Shown here: in pieces, positions 32,247 to 37,434 of the stretch | Numbering within the stretch: position 1 is the first letter of the stretch | Layout of the letters: each line of letters starts with the position of its first letter | Assembly: GCA_040255675.1 (NCBI GenBank) | Contig: JBDZVM010000039.1 | Location: 1-37,434 of the forward strand | Length of the DNA: 37,434 bases | DNA from: JBDZVM01 sp040255675 | GTDB lineage: Bacteria; Actinomycetota; Actinomycetes; Acidothermales; Acidothermaceae | Direction: 5' to 3' | The notes under the pieces: generated by a model | The model's database searches: none | Seen by the model: only the letters and a program-made list of their open reading frames with translations | What the model was told of the DNA's origin: nothing | Position numbers and translations under genes: made by a program

Positions 32247-32941
32247 ATCGCGACCTGTGGGTGTCGGAGATGTTCGGGCCGACTTTCCAAGGAGAGGGCT
32301 TGTCGGTTGGGCGGCCGGCGGTCTTTCTTCGCCTGGGTCACTGTCCGCTGGCATGCGTTTGGTGCGACACGCCGTACACCTGGGACTGGACACGTTTCTC
32401 TCGCAGCGACGAAGTCAGGCGGATGACCTCAACAGCCGTCGACATCAAACTCCGAGAGCTGGGCGCGGGCATTCAGTCCCCGATGCTCGTTGTGACGGGT
32501 GGCGAGCCGTTGCTTCAAAAAAGCGCCCTGGCATCGCTTCTTCAAGCTCTGCGCCGCGACGGTTGGCGGATCGAGGTTGAGACATCCGGCGTTTGCGACC
32601 CAGGCTCCCTCGCCGATTCCATCGACCTGTTCACGGTGTCACCAAAGCTCAGCAACTCGGGCATGCCCGAACAACGACGGATCAAAGAAGGGCCATTGGC
32701 CGCGCTGGCGGCAGTCACCGCCGTTTTCAAGTTCGTCATGCGCGGGCCGCACGAATTCACCGAGGTGGACGCGATTGTCGATCGATTCCACCCAGCACGC
32801 GTCGTTGTCATGGCCGAGGGAACAGACCCCGAGACCGTGCTACGGCGAAGTCGAACGCTCGCGCCAGGCGCCCTCGCGCGAGGATACGGTCTAGTACCAA
32901 GGTGGCACATTCTGCTGTGGGGCGACGCCAGAGGCCGTTAG
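32207..32941 (+). CDS. queE: QueE-like 7-carboxy-7-deazaguanine synthase (radical SAM)
   Basis: The 244-aa protein has the QueE opening WVSEMFGPTFQGEGLSVGRP, the radical-SAM cluster motif GHCPLACVWCDTPYTWDW (C46, C50, C53; CxxxCxxC) and the SAM-binding VVTGGEPLLQ. It makes 7-carboxy-7-deazaguanine from carboxy-tetrahydropterin, the step between QueD and QueC. The GTG at 32207 has AGAGGTGG a few bases upstream; a GTG near 32258 (VSEMFGP) would give a shorter, more typical N-terminus. Overlap with queD shows one transcript. Confidence 0.9.
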   Translation: MRNATQLRASNGVNRDLWVSEMFGPTFQGEGLSVGRPAVFLRLGHCPLACVWCDTPYTWDWTRFSRSDEVRRMTSTAVDIKLRELGAGIQSPMLVVTGGEPLLQKSALASLLQALRRDGWRIEVETSGVCDPGSLADSIDLFTVSPKLSNSGMPEQRRIKEGPLAALAAVTAVFKFVMRGPHEFTEVDAIVDRFHPARVVVMAEGTDPETVLRRSRTLAPGALARGYGLVPRWHILLWGDARGR

Positions 32942-33283
32942 CGAACCGGTGAATCAGACGCTCCACCACACGCCACTGGCAGAACCCAGGCGCGAGCGAC
33001 CTGAGCCGCGCCGGCGAGTCCGGAAAACTTAGCGCTTTGACGATTTGGCGATCAGCTGGTCTGTGGTGAGCAGAGTGCGATCCAAACCTACGCAGCACGC
33101 GCCGCTGAAGCCGGAAAACGCGTCGATCACCCACCGACCCGGCCATGACTCGCGACGCGATCTGGTCGATCAGATTAGGACATCGAACGCGGAATACGGA
33201 CGCGGGCCATTCCAGCTGCTTCTGTAAAACTGCGAGTCAACGTCGCGATCATCCTCAGGTAGCCTCCTACGTGCACCAGGTCG
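32942..33283. other. Intergenic region with no gene seen
   Basis: No convincing reading frame, RNA or terminator is visible in this 342-bp stretch between queE and the SIR2-like gene. Open frames are arginine-rich or lack a ribosome site. Confidence 0.5.
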
Positions 33284-34318
33284 GTGATGGCGCGCAATCC
33301 GATTGGAGGACCGACCGAGAGAGTGACGACGACCACCGTCGACGACGACCTGCCGGACTGGAACGCGCTGGAAAGGCGTGGATGGCCCACGCTGCTCATC
33401 GGTAACGGTCTGAGCATCAACCTATGGAGTGACTTCCGCTACGACAGCTTGTTCGACCAGGCGACGCTGTCGTCGGAAGGGGCAGACATCTTCGAGGAAC
33501 TGAACACGACGAACTTCGAGACCGCGCTGGAATGCATCCATCACGCCCAGATCGTGCTCCAAGCCCTCGGGCGCCGCGCCACTCACGTGGACACGGTGTA
33601 CGGCGACATCCGCGACGCGCTCTTTGAGGCGGTGAGAGACGCGCATGTCCCGTGGCCTTCCCCTCCGGCGGCCACCTACAAACAGATCGCGGCGACTCTC
33701 GACGTGTACGAGTCTGTGTACACGACGAACTACGACCTCTGCCTGTATTGGTCCCACATGCACAACCGCGACAGCGTCGATATCGTCGAATACTTCTGGT
33801 CAGCGGGCGGCCTATTCGACCCGACCGACGTGACCTTACGATCTGCCCACTCCACGCCCATCCACTACCTGCACGGCGCTGTGCATCTGTGGCAGGACGA
33901 CGGCAACGACAACGGTAAGTGGACCAACACCGATGGCCGAGACCTGCTGTCCATCGCGTCGAACTACACGGCGAAATCCACTCGCCGACCGCTCTTCGTG
34001 AGCGAAGGCACCCCAAGAGCGAAAGCTCGCACTATCCAACGGTCGCCGTATCTGAGTTTCTGCCTCGAATCGCTGGCGAACGACAATCACAACACCGTCA
34101 TCTTCGGGCACTCGCTCGCCGGACAAGACCAGCACATCGTCGACGCGGTCAACGCGGGTCCGAGACGGAAGGTCGCGGTTTCCATCTACCCGGATGGCAA
34201 CCCGGAGAAGGTCATCGAGGAGAAGCTCCGCATCAAGCGGGCGCTCCGCCCCCACAGGGTCCACTTCTACGACTCAAGGACGCATCCGCTTGGGGACCCG
34301 GCGCTTCACATCGGGTAG
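33284..34318 (+). CDS. DUF4917 SIR2-like protein
   Basis: The 344-aa protein has a Rossmann-type SIR2-like pattern: WPTLLIGNGLSINLWSDF at the start (GNG loop), then SVYTTNYDLCLYW, PIHYLHGAVHLW and TVIFGHSLAGQDQHIVDAV. This is the DUF4917 arrangement. SIR2-like domains in defence proteins often destroy NAD+ after infection; the conserved N and H residues of such sites appear as TTNYD and HG, but activity is not proven. The start is uncertain: GTG 33284, ATG 33287 or GTG 33323, the last beginning MTTTTVDDDLPDW with GGAGG 13 bp upstream. It follows the 7-deazaguanine locus on the same strand. Confidence 0.75.
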   Translation: MMARNPIGGPTERVTTTTVDDDLPDWNALERRGWPTLLIGNGLSINLWSDFRYDSLFDQATLSSEGADIFEELNTTNFETALECIHHAQIVLQALGRRATHVDTVYGDIRDALFEAVRDAHVPWPSPPAATYKQIAATLDVYESVYTTNYDLCLYWSHMHNRDSVDIVEYFWSAGGLFDPTDVTLRSAHSTPIHYLHGAVHLWQDDGNDNGKWTNTDGRDLLSIASNYTAKSTRRPLFVSEGTPRAKARTIQRSPYLSFCLESLANDNHNTVIFGHSLAGQDQHIVDAVNAGPRRKVAVSIYPDGNPEKVIEEKLRIKRALRPHRVHFYDSRTHPLGDPALHIG

Positions 34319-34575
34319 CCGCAGACGGACCATGGCGATCGCACGTGTCTGATCGAGCAACCGTCCGCCCTTTCTCGCGCTGGGACCCCGCACTCACCGC
34401 CGCGTGGGCCTCCGGCAGCCGTATTGGACCGCAAGCGTCGAGCCTTCCAAGGGACAGCCGAGCAGCAAGTCAAGATGAGGCGACACGCTGAAGCGCTTCT
34501 GCGCAATGTTCGTGACAAACTGAACTCTCACCGCTAACCTCCGATCGTTGATTGAAGCCGACGGACGGAGTCGCA

Positions 34576-35388
34576 GTGACCACAACCGCGTTGGAAACGC
34601 AACTCGACGCGATCTTCGCGGCAACGGACACGCCGATCACAGCCGAGTCATTCCGTGCCGGCATCACCGCGGCTATCCACGCTGGCGTCGAGCAAGCGGG
34701 CGACGCGTACGCGTTCTCGTTGCATTCCGACGGCCACACCTACGGCACGAACCGGTGGCGGTTCGTGCTGGCTGAGGTCGACGTATTCCTCGGTGCCGTG
34801 CCACGGGCGCGGACGCTCGTGTCCGGCGGGATGAAGGTGTCGGTTGTGCCGGTTGGTGGCGGCGAGACGGTGCTCGTGTACCCATTGTGTGTCGCCAACG
34901 ACGCCCACACCTCGCCACAGCATTTGAAGATCCGCCCGTCTCGGCTTCGCCGGGCGCTGCTCGCCGGATCGGGTTTGGCCAACCGCGACTTGCAACTCAT
35001 GTTGAGTTTCCCTGACCTGGACGACGTCAGCGGGTTTATCGATGTCGGTGACGACGACGCTGCCACGCTCGAAGAGGACGCCGCCGCCGAGCATCTCGAG
35101 GCGGCCATAGGCGAACTCCCGAAGGCACCTCGAACACTCGTCGCCGGCTATGCCAGCAACCCCCGCGGTGGGTTGCTCAAAGTCTTTGTCGGTGAGGCGT
35201 CGATGGCTCCCGATGGGACGCTCGACTTCAGCTGGCTGGAAGAGCTCGCGGTGCCCGCGCCTGTGGCGGCCGACCTCTACGCGGTGTCCGAAGCGGAAGG
35301 AGTTGACCGATTCGACACCGCCCCAGAGCCCAGCTACGACGTGATCCCGCACCAGGACGCCGAACCATGCGAGACCGGCAATGACTGA
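34576..35388 (+). CDS. Protein of unknown function paired with an ImmA/IrrE-type peptidase
   Basis: The 270-aa soluble protein starts at a GTG (34576) with GGAG 6 bp upstream; a TTG at 34552 is a longer option. It contains YGTNRWRFVLAEVDVFLGAV, RTLVAGYASNPRGGLLKVFV and an acidic middle (DVGDDDAATLEEDAAAEHLE). I do not recognise a family. Its stop overlaps the following XRE-ImmA/IrrE gene by 8 bp, so the two act together, most likely as a toxin or target with its regulator/protease. Confidence 0.6.
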   Translation: MTTTALETQLDAIFAATDTPITAESFRAGITAAIHAGVEQAGDAYAFSLHSDGHTYGTNRWRFVLAEVDVFLGAVPRARTLVSGGMKVSVVPVGGGETVLVYPLCVANDAHTSPQHLKIRPSRLRRALLAGSGLANRDLQLMLSFPDLDDVSGFIDVGDDDAATLEEDAAAEHLEAAIGELPKAPRTLVAGYASNPRGGLLKVFVGEASMAPDGTLDFSWLEELAVPAPVAADLYAVSEAEGVDRFDTAPEPSYDVIPHQDAEPCETGND

Positions 35389-36541
35389 CACCCCGCTGTT
35401 CTCGATTGCCGGGGGTCGGCCACACCTGGAAGCCGTGGTGGCGGTCTTCGACCCCGCTCGCCTGACGCAGGCCCGCCAAGCCGTGCCGTGGACGAAGAAA
35501 AGACTTGCCGACGAGCTAGGCGTGTCACCGGCCGCGATCGGCCAATACGAAGCCGGCGTCATCCGGCCTCGACCCGAGCAGTTGCAACGCATCGCGGAAC
35601 TCCTCGGGGTCCCGGCCGAGTTCTTCGCCGTCGGCCGGCCCAAGGCCGTCGTCGACGCGTCCACGACCCACTTTCGCAGCCTTCGCTCAATGCGTGCCTA
35701 CGAGCGCGACCAGGCCATGACCTACGTGGCGCAGCTGTGGGAGTTATGCCATGCGCTCGAACGCCGCGTGCGGCTCCCCGCCGTTGACCTCATCGACGCG
35801 CAGGATTTCAGCCTGTGCGAGCCGTCGTCTGCTGCGGCGCCGCCGAACGCCGCCGCGGCTGCCGCAGGCGCGTTGCGGGCACGTTGGGGACTTGGCTCCG
35901 AGCCGGTGTCCCACCTAGTGCGCACACTCGAGATGCACGGCATTCTCGTGGGTTTGCTTCCGTTCTCAGACGCGCGCCGGGTCGACGCGTTCTCGACGTC
36001 TCACACCCCGCGACCCATCGTCGTGCTCGCCTCCGACAACCCCGACGTGTACCGCCACCGTTTCACCGCCGCGCATGAACTGGGCCATCTTGTCCTGCAT
36101 GGCGAAGCACAGCCGGGCGACGTGCGCCACGAACGCGAGGCGAACGCTTTCGCCGCCGAGTTTCTGATGCCGGCATCCCGATTGAAATCCGCGATACCCC
36201 GACGGGTCGACTTCGCACGGCTCGTGGCCCTTCAACGCCAATGGGGAGTCAGCGTCGAAGCGCTGCTGTACCGCGGACGTGAACTCGGCGACATCACCGA
36301 CGCCACGCATCGGCGAGCACGGATCAAACTCAACGACCTTCGCAACCAAGGCGTTGTCCGCAACGAAGTCGTAAAGGACTTCCCCGGCGAGCTGCCACAG
36401 CTCCTCGCACGCGCGGCCACCGCATGCGGCGAGCCGCTGACCGAACTAGCCGCCGAACTCGCCTGGCCAACCGAACGCGTCCGCGCACTACTCCGCCAAC
36501 CAGCCGATCGGCCACAGTTACGTCTCGTCGGACCGGAGTAG
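35381..36541 (+). CDS. XRE regulator fused to an ImmA/IrrE zinc metallopeptidase
   Basis: The 386-aa protein has an HTH_XRE domain at residues 26-80 (KKRLADELGVSPAAIGQYEA) and an ImmA/IrrE-type metallopeptidase with FTAAHELGHLVLH (zinc motif HELGH at 232-236) and HEREANAFAAEFLMPASRLK, where the downstream Glu completes the site. Such proteins relieve repression by cutting a partner, as ImmA does for ImmR, or act as antitoxins. The C-terminus (about 330-386) is a further helical domain. The coupled upstream gene is the likely partner. Confidence 0.88.
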   Translation: MTDTPLFSIAGGRPHLEAVVAVFDPARLTQARQAVPWTKKRLADELGVSPAAIGQYEAGVIRPRPEQLQRIAELLGVPAEFFAVGRPKAVVDASTTHFRSLRSMRAYERDQAMTYVAQLWELCHALERRVRLPAVDLIDAQDFSLCEPSSAAAPPNAAAAAAGALRARWGLGSEPVSHLVRTLEMHGILVGLLPFSDARRVDAFSTSHTPRPIVVLASDNPDVYRHRFTAAHELGHLVLHGEAQPGDVRHEREANAFAAEFLMPASRLKSAIPRRVDFARLVALQRQWGVSVEALLYRGRELGDITDATHRRARIKLNDLRNQGVVRNEVVKDFPGELPQLLARAATACGEPLTELAAELAWPTERVRALLRQPADRPQLRLVGPE

Positions 36542-36633
36542 CACGGACGGCGTCGTTGTCGGACGAGCGCCGGCGCAAGGACAAGCTGCTAGCAAGAGAT
36601 GCGTCTGGCTGATGGAGAGGACTCGACAAACTC

Positions 36634-36939
36634 ATGCCGAACCGCGGTCGGCTCCAAGGTGAGCCGCTGAGTTACATCGCCGAAGGAGACTGGCTCACCG
36701 GCGAACTCATCGCCGACGCACCAGTCGAGGTTCGGGCCTGCCGGCTCGCGATCCAGCGCCTTGAGCTCGCAATCCATGACATGCCGCGAGGTCAAGCGGC
36801 AGCAATGTTGGGTATCAGTCGCCAGACTCTTTACGACCTGCTCAAGGGTCGAAACTTCTTCGACACACTTAGCCTCGCGCGTGCGGAGAAAGCGCTGGGA
36901 CAGCGCCTATGGCCCGCACCCGAGGAAGTTCACCGTTAG
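36634..36939 (+). CDS. Small helix-turn-helix protein
   Basis: The 101-aa product has a single HTH: MPRGQAAAMLGISRQTLYDL with LLKGRNFFDTLSLARAEKAL after it. The first 45 residues are unrelated. It may be a short XRE-like regulator. It stands 92 bp after the peptidase gene on the same strand. Confidence 0.55.
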   Translation: MPNRGRLQGEPLSYIAEGDWLTGELIADAPVEVRACRLAIQRLELAIHDMPRGQAAAMLGISRQTLYDLLKGRNFFDTLSLARAEKALGQRLWPAPEEVHR

Positions 36940-37023
36940 CGCTCGCGCGCGGTCAGATGAACGAATATCGGCGTGTGTGCCCACGACCACAGTGGCATCG
37001 CGACTTGCGGGTATCGCTACTCG

Positions 37024-37344
37024 TCAGATGTCACTCCTAGGGTTGGGCACTTTCTGTGAGTCGCCATCTGCGCGATCAGTTCCCATACAACGAATCCAGG
37101 TGCCCACGGCAAGCACAAATGGCGCGACAAGGGTGTAGGTGAGACCTGCCAGCACCGCGGCGACGCCTTGCTTGAGCCTAAAGCCAAGGATTGACGACGC
37201 ACCAGCGACGCCGACAGCCAAGATGATCAAGGCGACGGGGTGGCCCAGGTTGCTTATGAGCAAACGGTGGCGCTCTTTGTACAACTGCCTGAAACGCGGC
37301 TCCATACAGGCAATGGTGCCGCCTTGCGGGACCTCGTCAAGCAT
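37024..37344 (-). CDS. Small two-helix membrane protein, unknown function
   Basis: The 106-aa protein has two membrane segments (about residues 33-53, HPVALIILAVGVAGASSILG, and 60-82, GVAAVLAGLTYTLVAPFVLA). The basic N-terminus (RFRQLYKERHR) suggests it is cytoplasmic. The ATG at 37344 has GGCGGTAG upstream; an ATG at 37305 is an alternative. No family is recognised. Confidence 0.5.
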   Translation of the reverse strand: MLDEVPQGGTIACMEPRFRQLYKERHRLLISNLGHPVALIILAVGVAGASSILGFRLKQGVAAVLAGLTYTLVAPFVLAVGTWIRCMGTDRADGDSQKVPNPRSDI

Positions 37345-37434
37345 CTACCGCCCGCGAAAGACGACCCCCACCACAAGGCTGAGTGTGGTCACCTGATTTG
37401 GCCCCACTTCGGCCGTTGTTCTTCACGAATGTTG

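Noticed and set aside
1..37434. CRISPR arrays, tRNA/rRNA genes, integrases and insertion sequences
   Set aside because: No regular repeat-spacer pattern, cloverleaf, rRNA-like sequence or transposase/integrase motif was seen, even around the accessory region.

Overview
The window is high-GC DNA with actinobacterial character: many GTG/TTG starts, 1-20 bp gene overlaps, apparently leaderless genes, a HelD/HelR-type RNA polymerase ATPase, a DUF2510-like/DUF4190 membrane protein and an LLM/FMN-reductase pair of the CE1758/CE1759 type. I assign it to Actinomycetota and do not name a genus. I see no rRNA, tRNA, CRISPR array or intact transposase.

Left part (1-20.7 kb), ordinary chromosome: a partial helD running off the left edge; pncA, glpK and an HpnB-like glycosyltransferase; a small membrane protein; a TetR-cupin operon; YceI followed by a PAS-GGDEF-EAL protein; a cupin-SnoaL fusion; a membrane GGDEF-EAL protein; an ABM-like protein; EamA and MFS exporters, the latter divergent from its probable TetR repressor across clear palindromes; a MarR regulator divergent from an LLM monooxygenase/FMN reductase pair with a palindrome between them; and a YdeI-like protein.

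Middle part (20.7-27.5 kb), accessory and partly decayed: a two-gene CBASS (CD-NTase plus a Cap15-like two-TM/beta-barrel effector) with a possible Cys-rich small ORF coupled upstream; an unassigned 268-aa protein; small orphan ORFs; an orphan deaminase-like toxin domain (HAE changed to DAE, CxxC kept) followed by a DUF416-like putative immunity gene; and a broken 3' part of a type I restriction hsdR. A second, diverged relic of the same hsdR 3' end lies at 20.79-20.97 kb, so the CBASS/toxin block sits between two relics of one locus.

Right part (27.6-37.4 kb), the most interesting: a compact minus-strand operon XRE regulator > OGG-type glycosylase > 106-aa unknown > PfkB kinase/nucleoside 2-deoxyribosyltransferase fusion > QueC > SagB-type nitroreductase, divergent from queD-queE. 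Together these could make preQ0 (with host GTP cyclohydrolase), exchange it onto a deoxynucleoside and phosphorylate it; the OGG-type enzyme suggests a DNA or nucleotide target. QueC-like plus OGG-like proteins recall the ancillary genes of type IV CBASS, but no CD-NTase or TGT is in this operon. I regard it as a candidate undescribed 7-deazaguanine defence or nucleoside system. It is followed by a SIR2-like DUF4917 protein, an unknown protein coupled to an XRE-ImmA/IrrE metallopeptidase, a small HTH protein and a small membrane protein, which is a defence-island setting.
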